Below are positions 36,356-46,667 of a stretch of DNA of 64,000 nt, in pieces. Under the pieces are notes generated by a model. The model searched no databases, was not told the origin of the DNA, and saw nothing but the letters and a program-made list of their open reading frames with translations. The position numbers were made by a program, and so were the translations under genes. The first letter of the stretch is position 1. The number at the start of each line of letters is the position of its first letter. Source of the DNA: Batkoa obscura (taxonomy: Eukaryota; Entomophthoromycota; Entomophthoromycetes; Entomophthorales; Batkoaceae); the NCBI GenBank assembly GCA_030770535.1, contig JASVEC010000022.1, positions 372,001 to 436,000 of the forward strand. The letters run 5' to 3'.

Positions 36356-37474
36356 TTAGAAAACCTTCTTAATAGATTTCATAATATCTCCAAAGTGATC
36401 TTTAACATATCCCTTTGCAAGATTACCACTTTCTTTTAAAACTTGTTTACGAACCCCACTAAGAATAACCAATTTTTCATCAAAGTCCTTTCCTTTATAT
36501 TCATTGAGGATCTCTTCATCCGCAGTGGGTCCTAAAATAGCATTAGTGGTAGCAGCCAATACTAACCCGGCATATGGAATAGCTGCAAGTCCAGCAGTTA
36601 CAGCAGTTCTCATATAATCTAATGCTTTGTTATTATATGCCATTTTAGAAGTGTTGATTAAAGGCAAATTTCTAAGGCATGAAGCTAAAGTAGAGGCTTT
36701 GTTAGAAACCCTATTTGATGCACAGAAAGAACCACGATCATTATCATAACTAGTACCTGCAACCCCACAACCAGATCGAGTTTCCTTATTTGGAATCAAT
36801 TTAAAGCAATTACTAAAATCATATTGTATAGCAGCAGTTCTTAACACGTCGTTAGCTAAGAGACATATTTTATCAATGCTTAATACATGGTCGTCAGATT
36901 GAATTGTTTGAGCATCTTTGTTGTAAAGATTAGTGTTATTTAAGATCTTAGCAACTATACTTTCGGTCATTTTAATTTGGAATACTTGGCGATAGTTTTG
37001 ATCATCAGGATGTAAATTATCCATAGGAACAATAATGGATCTTAAACCTTGTCTTAAGTCCACAGAAAGATAATTGAAAGTTCCAATATTAGGTGCAATA
37101 AACAAATAGTCTCTCTCTTTGTTTGAGGATGTAAGATCCATGATAGTCAAATCTTTCAATTCACTAACTGAATCCGTAGTTTGTACTCTAAAATTATCAG
37201 TGCAATATTGTCGACATGTTAAACAACATTCTTTAGAATCTCGAAGACAACTTTTTCCGTCATACCACTCCTCTGATTTTCTATCCTTTCCTACTATTGG
37301 TAACCAATGATGTAATGGCTGACAATTACGTTGATATTTTGGTGATATATCAACTTCAAACCATACCATATCGTAGTCGATTCTATAGCAATTTTTATCT
37401 AAGTAAGTTAACCCAAGAGGATCTTGACTTAAAACAGTGACAACAAAAAGAAAGAGCGATAAAATAATAAACAT
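36356..37474 (-). CDS. Secreted Cys-rich protein of unknown function, copy 3
   Basis: An intact, intronless 372-residue frame from ATG at 37474, same length as copy 2 and nearly identical to it. Differences cluster in three patches: the GKDRKSEEW region (LPIVGKD against VILLGKD), the VSELKDLTIMDLT segment, and the C-terminal third (SNRVSNKASTLASC, AGLAAIPYAG, HFGDIMKSIKKVF). The stretch encoding FIAPNIGTFNYLSVDLRQGL through KDAQT is shared by all three copies. The signal peptide, Cys pattern and TATATA box about 45 bp upstream are conserved. Function unknown; secretion and possible disulfide bonding are inferred from sequence only. Confidence 0.85.
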   Translation of the reverse strand: MFIILSLFLFVVTVLSQDPLGLTYLDKNCYRIDYDMVWFEVDISPKYQRNCQPLHHWLPIVGKDRKSEEWYDGKSCLRDSKECCLTCRQYCTDNFRVQTTDSVSELKDLTIMDLTSSNKERDYLFIAPNIGTFNYLSVDLRQGLRSIIVPMDNLHPDDQNYRQVFQIKMTESIVAKILNNTNLYNKDAQTIQSDDHVLSIDKICLLANDVLRTAAIQYDFSNCFKLIPNKETRSGCGVAGTSYDNDRGSFCASNRVSNKASTLASCLRNLPLINTSKMAYNNKALDYMRTAVTAGLAAIPYAGLVLAATTNAILGPTADEEILNEYKGKDFDEKLVILSGVRKQVLKESGNLAKGYVKDHFGDIMKSIKKVF

Positions 37475-38482
37475 TTAATTTTTTTAAATATTTTCAATAC
37501 GTCTTAGTTTCGTATATATAGTATTTTTGTATATTCTGGATACCAAATATAAACTTAATATCAACTATAAGACTGGGCTTTTTTTAGCACTTTAAGTTAA
37601 TGATATGATTATAAATTAATATGGAATATATGATAAAAATCTTCTAGAATACCTGTCATTATAAAATAGACATAAAGGTATCAAAGCAGAACATGTTATT
37701 ATATACTCTAAAAACTATGATATAAATTATAATGTATTTTTATATTTAATGCATTATTTATATACCCTGTGGAAAATTAAATTGAATTCTTTAATAATTT
37801 AAATGTAATTCTATTGGTTCTTTTAAAGTTATTTAAAATCACTTATGGTACTTTACTTGTTTACTGTTACCCGATTTGCTACTACTTTAGAATCCCCGTA
37901 ATATTATATTCATTATATTAAAATAATATTATTTATCAGATCTCGTACCTACTATCCTTCCTTTTTATTTTTAGCTTTACTATCCTTACACTAATTAAAC
38001 CCTTAAGGTTTATAACTCTTTTAAGATTTAAAAATAAAATATTTACAAGACTCCCGTTGATAATTTTTATCAAAATGTGTTGTCTATTTTAATAACGATC
38101 TTTAAATACCTATTATTTAATGTTTATATTAGATTAACTTATAAAATCTTCAAGTTTTAGTAAAACGTACTTAGCCAAACTCTAAAAGTGTTATTGTCTT
38201 TTTTTAAATAAAATTTATAATGATGTAGCTAGCATACAGTATATTTTCTCAAAACTAAATAGTAGTTCAAATGGTATATACAGTGCATTTAAAAATATTA
38301 ATAAATTTATCTTGAAGAATAGAACTTGAAAACACTGCTTTGCTGCTAATTTATTTTAGGAGAAGCGTAATATTAGATTTTACTGATTTAATAATAAGAT
38401 TTGTTAAAATACATGAAATCAGTTTTTAGCTCAAGAATATTGATATATTTAAGTGACCCTAAAATTTGTGCTTAAATTTATA

Positions 38483-38583
38483 TATGGGGTTGTCTTTTTA
38501 AGTTAATTATTTTCTCATTTTTTAAATGCCATCGAGTAGAAAATTGTTAACAAAAATCTTAAACAAAAAATATATCCTCATAT
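38483..38583 (+). mobile_element. MITE copy G, degenerate
   Basis: TATGGGGTTGTCTTTTTAAG ... TTTTTTAAATGCCATCGAGT ... AAACAAAAAATATATCCTCATAT. It has more substitutions than the other copies, so it is probably an older insertion. Confidence 0.8.
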
Positions 38584-39291
38584 TTTAATAAGTATTCTAT
38601 CATAATATCTAAAATTAGTCATCAAGCTATAGGTCTTTATATACCCTACAAGTATTGTCTATTTAAAATATTTTTTAACACTTAGGTTGGAATAAAAGGC
38701 ACTGCGCTTAAAACACAGCCCATGTATCGTAATGGGCAAAAGCGAGCTTATATTTGATGGATTTTTATTTTGTATTTTAAAAACCCAAAAATGTTATAGT
38801 ATCGTCATTAAATCGACCATCTTATTTAGTTGCTTTTATCTACTTTTACATTTTTATCATAGATTTATAGATACTATCAAAACTTTGAACTATCTACTAG
38901 CAAACATTTGCAAAGTCTACGAGTATTAATTATATGATAAAATTTTAAATTTTGGTAATATTTCTATAAAGCTATATAAAAAGCTCTGATTATGTAGTGG
39001 TGCATCTAACAATGACTTTTTGTTAAATTTCTGAATTTAATTATTTTTTAATTAAAAGTAAACAAATGACCATGGTCATTATTTTCAATCTCATTTACCT
39101 TGTCAAAGCGTTCCTGTATAACAATAATTTGCCGTATTTGATAAGTAGTAAGCTATTGGAAATTTAGTCAGGGATAGAAAATTCCATCGTATTGCAATAT
39201 ATAAACTAAAACAAACTAGGATATGGTATTTATCTAGAGGCATGATATGAGATCTGATTCATTTGGATGTTCTATAAACAACATCAAAGCG

Positions 39292-39299
39292 TATAAAAA
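39292..39299 (+). promoter_or_regulatory. TATA box of the second protease gene
   Basis: TATAAAAA 56-63 bp upstream of the ATG at 39355, at the right distance for a short 5' UTR and the best TATA match before any gene here. Confidence 0.5.
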
Positions 39300-39354
39300 G
39301 AATGGTTTGAGTCCTAAATAAATTGTCGTACTTTTAAGTGTTATAATAATCCAG

Positions 39355-40098
39355 ATGAAATTCCCAATTTTAATTGCACTTTTTGCTCAAGCTCCCTTTG
39401 CTGAAGAAGTTGCTGTTCAAGATAATGATCGTATTGTTGGTGGTTCTCCAGCTCCTTTGATCCCATGGATGGTTTCTCTTCAATCAGGAGGAAGACATTT
39501 CTGTGGTGCTCAAATGTTAAACCCAACTACTGTACTTACTGCTGCTCACTGTGTCCAAGGTGTATCAGCCGGTCAAGTAACCGTTCGTCTCGGCATTACC
39601 AACCTCAACGGTGGAGGTGGTGAAACTCTTCGTGCTTCTCGTATTATCTCTCATCCAAGCTTCAATTATAACACCCTTGCAAATGATGTAGCCATTATTA
39701 AACTTGCAACTCCATCAAAAAATACCAAATTCGTTCAACTTGATACTACTGGTATTGCTACTCCAGGACTTTCTGTTGTAGACTATGGATGAGGTAACAT
39801 CCGTAACGGCGGTCCATCATCTAGTACTCTTTTACAAGTACGGCTTACTGTCAGAGATGACTCAGAATGCCAAAGCTCTCTTGGTGGTTTTGACAGCCGC
39901 TGGTCTGTATGCGTACATGGTGCTACTGATGTTGAAACCCCATGTAATGGAGATTCTGGGGGTCCATTAGTTGCTAACCGTAATACTTTGGTAGGCACTG
40001 TTTCATATGGTGACTCTTGCAGATCTTACTCTGTTTTCGCTCGTGTTTCATACCTTAAGAGCTTTATCCAGCAATATTTACAAGTCTTAAATTCCTAA
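39355..40098 (+). pseudogene. Chymotrypsin-family serine protease gene with an in-frame TGA
   Basis: An intronless S1 protease frame from ATG at 39355 to TAA at 40096-40098 (247 codons) with a single TGA at 39790-39792 (codon 146), where relatives have Trp in the GWG motif; here it reads VVDYG-stop-GN. Everything else is intact: short signal peptide MKFPILIALFAQAPFAEE, activation site R|IVGGSPAP, His in VLTAAHCVQG, Asp in LANDVAIIKL, Ser in PCNGDSGGP. The residue six before the Ser is Thr, not Asp, so trypsin-type specificity is unlikely. Codons are visibly more C/G-ending (CTC GGC ATT ACC AAC CTC) than in neighbours, suggesting a gene adapted for high expression. It could be a very recent pseudogene, a sequencing error or a readthrough gene. 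Confidence 0.75.
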
Positions 40099-40841
40099 CA
40101 AGGATAACGAAATTTAGCTAAGAATTATAAAAGCTTTATAAAAACGTCTCAGACTTTGAGTTTACACTGTTGTGATATTTAATACAACAATTTATTGATC
40201 AAGTTTTTATAACAACGTTTGAAATAAACTTCTAATAATTTAGTGCATGATAAAGATTGTATATTTTACTTAAACTTTTTACTATTGTTCAATGACCAAA
40301 GCCCTAGTTCAATAGTAATGGGAAAACAAATCAGAGACATACTCTTAAACCACGATTCTTACTTTCATTTAAACATCCAAGTTTTTATATTTATTTTTGA
40401 TTACTTGAAAGTTGTAAAGCGTTAGTTACAAAAATTGTAATATTATAATTCTACTTTTTTTAATCAATTGTTAGAATTTCTTTATTTTTGACTTTTAGTA
40501 TAGGAGTTTTAGGATACTAAATAACATTATATTCTAAATCAAGGTTATGCTTTATAACCTTTTACTTAATAGTGATGTTTTCAATAACTGATATTTTCAT
40601 TTTCTTGATTCAATATTCTATAGAATTGATATTTTCAAAACCCATTTTACTTTTTTCAATTTGAAATCTTAATTTTTTAATTTTTTGATAATTGACTTAC
40701 AATATTAGCAACAAATATGAAATACCTTTTGAACTTGTTTTTTATTATACAAATAATTTGACAATCATAGCAATAGCTTTGTTATATTTTTACAAAATTT
40801 CTAATTATTTACTTTTGAAAAACATGATAAAGGCTATTCTT
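40099..40841. other. Intergenic, nothing recognised
   Basis: 743 bp between two convergent genes; low-complexity T-rich sequence, no repeat copy seen. Confidence 0.5.
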
Positions 40842-42292
40842 TTAATTTTTTGAAATATTCTTAATATGTGCATTGAATGCGGCAACCAACAAATTAGTGG
40901 CCCTTCCTTCACCCATCATAACAAGATGTTGAGCATTCATAACATATGCAAAAGAGAAATTATATTCTGGGGAGAACAAAATGCAACTACCGCCCATACC
41001 ACCCCAACCATAGAAAGCCACATCCGAGTACTCACCCAGTTCTGGAAATCTAAAAATTCCAAACCCGCCCCTAGTCATTTCTGTGTCTTCTAAGATTGCA
41101 TTATCAAATCCCTTAGTCGGTTCGCGTATTGATTCTTTTACTCCTGATTCACTTATAAATTTTTTGCTGCTCATCTGTCCATTATTGGCAAAGAAACTAC
41201 CTATATGTGCAAGCTTTAAATTGAAGTAAGTGACCTAAATTGAGCTGAGCTAATATAAAACTTACAGATTTTGCATTTGTGTGGCCATTAACACTTGGAA
41301 GTTCAATAGTAACCATATCTGCAGCATTGGGTAAATCTTTATCTTTTGATACCTTTAGCTTCATTATTTTAGATATACCAGAATCTTTCTTCATGTAATT
41401 TCTATTAAGTTTGATAGCTTTTCTTCCTAATAACCATTTTGGTAAAAAAAGCGTTAATATATCCAAGATAGGATAATTATACCATCTTGCTCTTCGATGG
41501 CTATTTTTTTCCTCCAACCCTAGATAAAATTCCATATTATACTTCGGATTAATTTCTTCTTTAAATAATTGCCCAATGCTACGCCCTTTCTTATCAACTG
41601 TTTTCACAATCTCATTAAGAATTAAGCCTCTTGTTATACCATGATAACATCTGACTTTTTTACCATCGTATTCGTGTGGTGTATTACCAATGATAGTTTT
41701 AAGTTTAGTTGTGTCATATACCTCTTCATAAGTTGGCTCTGGATTCATTAAAAAAGGTACCCCTCCTTCATGACGTAGAAGATCAGCCAATGTCACTTCA
41801 CCTTTATTACCATTACCAAATTCAGGCCAATATGTACTTATCTTCTCATCATAGTCAAGTACTCCTTGATCTACTAATCTAGCAATAACAGCACTTGTCT
41901 ATAAAATAGTTATTAAAACAAGCTCGATATTTTGAAGATAGAACTACCATAAATTTTGAAGATGAAAATACTATGTTCAAAGTGGATGAAGTATATGGTA
42001 TCTTCTTTTCAAAATCCTGATAACCGCCATAAAGCTCAACTACTGTTGTTTCTTTATTGTATACTACTACTGAAGCTCCAACTTCAAGTCCTCGATCAAA
42101 ATGATCTTCAAATACTTCTTCTACTTGTTTATAATCGTCCTTACATATACCCTCTGTTGGGTAATCTGGTTTGGAAAGGTTCAAGTATCTAGAATACCAT
42201 GGAAAGAATACACCCTCATTAAGAACCTTTTTACTGAGATAAGCAACAATAACAGTTGAAATTAAAATTGGTTGTAGAATAAGCTTTGACAT
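40842..42292 (-). CDS. Serine beta-lactamase-like (LACTB/EstB-type) hydrolase
   Basis: Three exons from ATG at 42292. Intron 1 (about 41897-41948) joins SSSKFM to TSAVIARLVDQGVLDYDEKI; intron 2 (about 41212-41265) joins NAKS to LAHIGSFFANNGQMSSKKF. The nucleophile motif S-x-x-K is in FSSSKFM, followed by the typical YWPEFGNGNKGEVTLADLLRHEGG. The Tyr motif is probably YHGITRG, and the C-terminal GGMGGS block resembles the third motif of class C-like enzymes. An N-terminal hydrophobic stretch (LILQPILISTVIVAYLS) is either a membrane anchor or signal. The eukaryotic family comprises esterases/peptidases of mostly unknown substrate; antibiotic hydrolysis is not implied. Estimated ~440 residues. 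Confidence 0.82.
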
Positions 42293-43028
42293 AATTTTTA
42301 TTAGTTTTAGAAGACCAAATTGGATATTTATATTTTTAAATATATCTGTATTCGCAGTACTTTTGTGTGATATAGGGAGTTATCGCTTATATTATGTAAA
42401 AAAATAAAAGCAAGTATGTAATTTATTATGCAAAAAAACATAAACAAGTATGTAGCCTATTATTGAAAGTAAGACAAAGCATTTTTTGCATCTAAATGAT
42501 GGATTCTTATTGTTTTTAGTGGTAGTAAATTAGTATTTAACTTTGATTATGGATATTGTAGTAAATAATCTCTGTGCTTTGAAAATATATTTAATTGCTT
42601 TTTATTGAGTTTTTCTATAAACTTAGGTAAATTTTCACTAAAAGAATAGGAAAGCTATTGGTTGTAGAAATTGTTGTGTTTAGCTTTAGCTACCCCTTAT
42701 TTTTTAATTTGCTATTGATTTCTACATATTTAGAAATAATGTTTTTATATGGGCATGCTTTTTTATTATTATTCTTTTACTAATAAAATTTTTAGTTTTA
42801 GAATTACAAATATCATGTTTTTATTAGTTTAAATAGTTTGAAAATTGCTTAACCTTTGACTCAAATTCAGTTAATTTTATGTTGTAGAAAAATATTAATT
42901 TAATAATAAATGAGAAAATAATAGAATAAATTTTTTGATTGTTTTTATCATATATTTATTATGAAATAAAAATATTAATTAAGATAAAAAAAAAGGAATG
43001 ATTTGCTTTAGTTTATCATGTTTAGGTT

Positions 43029-43071
43029 AAAAAACGGAAAAAGTAATGAAACTAAAAAAAACACTCATATG
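43029..43071 (-). mobile_element. MITE copy H, terminal fragment
   Basis: AAAAAACGGAAAAAGTAATG then AAACTAAAAAAAACACTCAT: the distal third of the reverse-orientation MITE. Confidence 0.7.
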
Positions 43072-44395
43072 TTAAAAATTTTAAAAATTTAGTTAAAAAA
43101 ACTAATTTGTATAATATTTATACTAATTTTTTTTTAAATTAATATGAAAACTCGAATAATAAAGTAAACAACTAATTATATAAAAAAAATCAAAATTTTA
43201 TATAGATAATTATTAAATAGCATATAAATAAAATTTAAATAGTTTAAGCAATAAAAATTATATAATGAAATTTAAAAATTAAAAGTATAATTAAATTAAT
43301 TAATAAAAATTTTTACAATTAATAAACTATTCCAGTATTAGGATTTATTATTTAGTATTTAAAAAATAGCGAATTAATTATTTTATACTTTAATTACTTT
43401 TTAAAAGTTTTAAAGCATTATTTTAAATTTATTAAAAAATGTTTAATTAAATTATTTAGTTAAAAGAAGTCAGTTTAGTAATTTTAAATATAAAGCAAAA
43501 GTAGCAAATAATAAAGTAATTAAAAAAAGCTAATTAGTTACTTTAAAAAGTATGTTAAAACTGATATACTTAAATTAATAGATATTAATTTCAAGCTAAG
43601 AAATTTTTACAAATTAACTTAAAAATCATTGATACTATTAAAAATACTTCTAATAAAAAATAATTAATTTTAATTTTAATTTTATTAGCTGATTTTCAGT
43701 TTTTTGGCTTAAATTCTAAAATTTTATTAGCTGATTAACTTTTAGATTTTAAGAAAAAAGTAGCAAAAGCTTAATAATTAAAAAACATTACTACATAATC
43801 ACTAGATTTGTGTAAAAAAGATTAATAGTAAACCAAATTAAATTAAATTAAAAGCATTTAAATGAAACCTATTTTAATAATTTTTCTTAATTTTTAAAAA
43901 GAATTAATTTTATAGAATAAATGAAACCTGTTAAAGCAGCTTATAGTTAAACTTTTTTTCTTACTTTAATTCGTAGCTATTTTTAATATGAATTTGAGGG
44001 CGGCGAATTTTCATATATTTTTAAATCTATATTAAAAAACTTTAACTGGAGATTACAAGCAATGAAAAACTTCTGGCTCCAAGCTGCCCTGTCAAATACT
44101 ACTGCTTTTTGATTTAATCAAGACCTTTTTCTATTGTAGTTTATTCTATCTAATCACGGGTTAATGGTTAGTGTAAATATTTTATTATGCTGTAGTTCAA
44201 TACCTTTTCCGTGCTCTTTGCCCAAAAATACAGGATGTACAGGAAGACAACAAGTATCATATTTTTGCATTTTCTACATTTACAAATAAACATATAGTTA
44301 TTCGAGATATTAAAATGAGGTTTTTTTCACCGAGTTTTGTATTTACTTTTTTGTTTAATATTAAATAACAGTTATGAAAAGGATTAAAAATATTA

Positions 44396-44442
44396 ATAAA
44401 TGCTCAATAAATGCTTAATAAATGCTTAATAAATGCTTAAAT
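44396..44442. repeat. 11-bp tandem repeat (~4 copies)
   Basis: Unit AATAAATGCTT (first copy AATAAATGCTC) repeated head to tail. Confidence 0.9.
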
Positions 44443-44893
44443 ACTTTAATAAAGAGGCGATGTTTTTATAAAGTGTGCCCAGGCAGTATAATTAAAAATT
44501 TGAAATTTGAAATTCAAAACTTTTCATGAAAAACGGTGCTTCTTTACTAAATATATGGGATAAAGTGAAAGATAATTTAAATAGATATGTAAACACAATT
44601 ACAAAATAAGGATATCAAAGGGATATATATGATAAAATGAATTGAAACAACTGAACTTGAGATACAAATCCATCTGGTGCTTAAATTACTAGGGAGAAGC
44701 AGTGTAAACAAGGTCATAATTAAAAAACACCCAATTAAACTCAAAATAAAATTATAATAATGCAAGCTTTCAAAGAGGATTAAACAAAATAAAATAAGAA
44801 TTTTATAAACAAAACATATTGCTATTAGGATCAATTTAGTGCAGTATATAATCGATACATTATGAATTGGTAATTATAACATTAAATTTAAAG

Positions 44894-46024
44894 ATGATCT
44901 CTAAAGAAGAACAACGAAGAATTGATATTGAAACCGATATCCTTGATACAATGGACATGATAATCTTAGGAGTAGGTATCTTGCTTTGCCTCATAGTGGT
45001 GGCCATAGTAGCTGGATCCCGAGTACTTAAACTACCATCGTCTGGTAGATTAAGTTTTAAGTTATCCTTGTGGGTAGCTATTGCAGATATTGTATTCTCC
45101 ATTTCCTACATAATCCCAATACTTATGTTAAGAATTGCTCCGAAATGGGCACAGAAAATACTCACAGAAAATAGAATCATTACCCTACTTTGTACTTTGA
45201 TTTCAACGTTTGGTAGTATTTGGTATATGGTTCTTATATCTTTAATTGTGCTAAATCTACAGTTTACCTTTTTATCAAAGTGCAAGTATAACCACTTATT
45301 TACCGAGTTTAATATGGTGGTAGTCTCTTTAATTCTCCCAAGCTTAGTGATTGTTCCTTCGATTATAATTTGTCACCAATATAACATATATAGCTTACTT
45401 GAGCTTATTGAGACGGGATCAATATATAGACTTCTGCTGACTTGGGTACAAGTCGACTTATGGCTTACTATCTGTATTGTTTACTGTATAGTTACTATTA
45501 TGAAAATCTTAAAAGTATTTTCAAAATACTCGAGGACCATTAAAGATCAGAATTCAGAGAATCAAGTTCAATTTCAAATATCTAAAAATATGATCAGTAG
45601 TCCAGAAACTAGATCCATTTCCACTGATAAAACTAATAGTACCGATATACTTTGGCCCCAGCCTAAAGAATTTAAAACCACTTCAATTGAATTTACTCCA
45701 CCTAAAGTAGAAGTAATAACCAACTCTCTTTTGGAAAAAAAATTAAGTCGAATCGCACTGCGAGTAGCTTGTTACGGGGTTGTACCTATCATTACCCAAA
45801 CCATTTTCGTCATCATTAGCACTTACACTGCATTGACGAGAGATCAGTCTTTTGGGCTACGAGTTGTTTTTGATTTATGCAACTTTCTTAATGGTATTTT
45901 AAATTCAATTGTTTTTTTATTTGACCCAGCGCTTCCGGATATCTTACACCAGTTTAAGAATACTTATTTAAAGGGCTTAGATATGCAATCTGATTCTATC
46001 TCTAAATCTGAATTGAAACTGTAA
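44894..46024 (+). CDS. Seven-transmembrane receptor (GPCR-like), paralogue 1
   Basis: An intronless 376-residue frame from ATG at 44894 (MISKEEQRRIDIETDI); the frame upstream reaches only a TTG. Seven hydrophobic segments follow a short N-terminus: TM1 MIILGVGILLCLIVVAIVAG, TM2 LWVAIADIVFSISYIIPILM, TM3 near CTLISTFGSIWYMVLISLIV, TM4-5 around VVVSLILPSLVIVPSIIICH and VDLWLTICIVYCIVTIMKIL. TM6 is VACYGVVPIITQTIFVIIST, and TM7 is NFLNGILNSIVFLFDPAL with an FDPAL end in place of NPxxY. Intracellular loop 3 is long (~80 residues), polar and Ser/Thr-rich. The overall plan and the GRLSF.L.LWVAIAD motif recall Git3/cAMP-receptor-like fungal GPCRs. Ligand and G protein unknown. A TATATAA sits ~45 bp before the ATG. 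Confidence 0.8.
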   Translation: MISKEEQRRIDIETDILDTMDMIILGVGILLCLIVVAIVAGSRVLKLPSSGRLSFKLSLWVAIADIVFSISYIIPILMLRIAPKWAQKILTENRIITLLCTLISTFGSIWYMVLISLIVLNLQFTFLSKCKYNHLFTEFNMVVVSLILPSLVIVPSIIICHQYNIYSLLELIETGSIYRLLLTWVQVDLWLTICIVYCIVTIMKILKVFSKYSRTIKDQNSENQVQFQISKNMISSPETRSISTDKTNSTDILWPQPKEFKTTSIEFTPPKVEVITNSLLEKKLSRIALRVACYGVVPIITQTIFVIISTYTALTRDQSFGLRVVFDLCNFLNGILNSIVFLFDPALPDILHQFKNTYLKGLDMQSDSISKSELKL

Positions 46025-46667
46025 ATATAATAAAACACCCTCATATCTAATATAAAATTTCGAAAGTTTACGTATGAATAAAATTTTATTCCCTAAGTTT
46101 CTATATCATATAGTCAACGTAACTACATGGGTTTGTTTATGCCCAATGGTTTCTTACTTTGCCTCGAAAACAAGATAAATCTCTATATATCTTTCAACTG
46201 CTATTTGGAATGGAAATTTTGAAAAAACCCCAGGCTTTTACTTCTCCTTGTCCCCACCTTTAATTATTTGTCTTTTTAACCTTCTCCGCCTATTCCATTA
46301 ATTAGTTTTATGATCAATCCAAGTATTAATCCAGTTTGAAAATTTATTTATTTAAAAAAGAATCTAAGCAAACAACCTTTTAATATAATAAATAACAAAT
46401 AAATAGATATTTAACTATTATATTTAACAAACATATTATTAAATTCTTTTATTTACACCTGAATAAATTTAAAATATTCTTTGACTGAAATTTAAATTCA
46501 GAATTGATGCAATTTTGGATTAGTTTAAAACTATGTTAAGTATTCTTTTAGGGTCTATGTAAGTAAAAAATCAATGAAGTAAATAAGAACACTTATAATT
46601 CTTTTGTTAAATGTGATTGGTATGATAAATAAAACAATCCTTTCTCTTTTAAACTAAAACTGTTTCA
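46025..46667. other. Intergenic, nothing recognised
   Basis: 640 bp; AAAACACCCTCATAT at 46032-46046 resembles a bare MITE terminus but is too short to call. Confidence 0.45.

Larger units (their letters stand above)
37475..39354. other. Intergenic, contains duplicated 5' flank and MITE copy G
   Basis: Roughly the first 650 bp correspond to the 5' flank of copy 2 (30502-31180). MITE copy G lies at 38483-38583. The rest shows no gene; the TATA box at 39292 belongs to the next gene. Confidence 0.55.
42293..44893. other. Long AT-rich intergenic region
   Basis: 2.6 kb. It contains a MITE fragment at 43029-43071, a possible MITE-like left end near 42747 (TATGGGCATGCTTTTTT), an imperfect ~35-bp duplication (AAGTATGTA) around 42400-42460 and an 11-bp tandem repeat at 44396-44442. 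The stretch 43070-43990 is nearly pure A/T. No gene was supported. Confidence 0.6.

Noticed and set aside
38732-38929. 65-codon frame and a possible tRNA-like string (GGCACTGCGCTTAAAACACAG)
   Set aside because: No cloverleaf could be drawn and no B-box; the frame is ordinary AT-rich noise.
39783-39998. Minus-strand and shifted-frame open stretches inside the second protease gene
   Set aside because: Shadows of the GC-richer protease codons; the plus-strand frame keeps the catalytic Ser motif.
22186-40098. Genome-wide TGA=Trp recoding
   Set aside because: LCB1 ends with TGA in the right place, and the TGA in the transporter remnant falls at an Arg position, so standard termination with gene decay is simpler.
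44860-45102. Antisense frame at the start of the first receptor gene
   Set aside because: Antisense shadow; the plus-strand frame has seven clear transmembrane segments.
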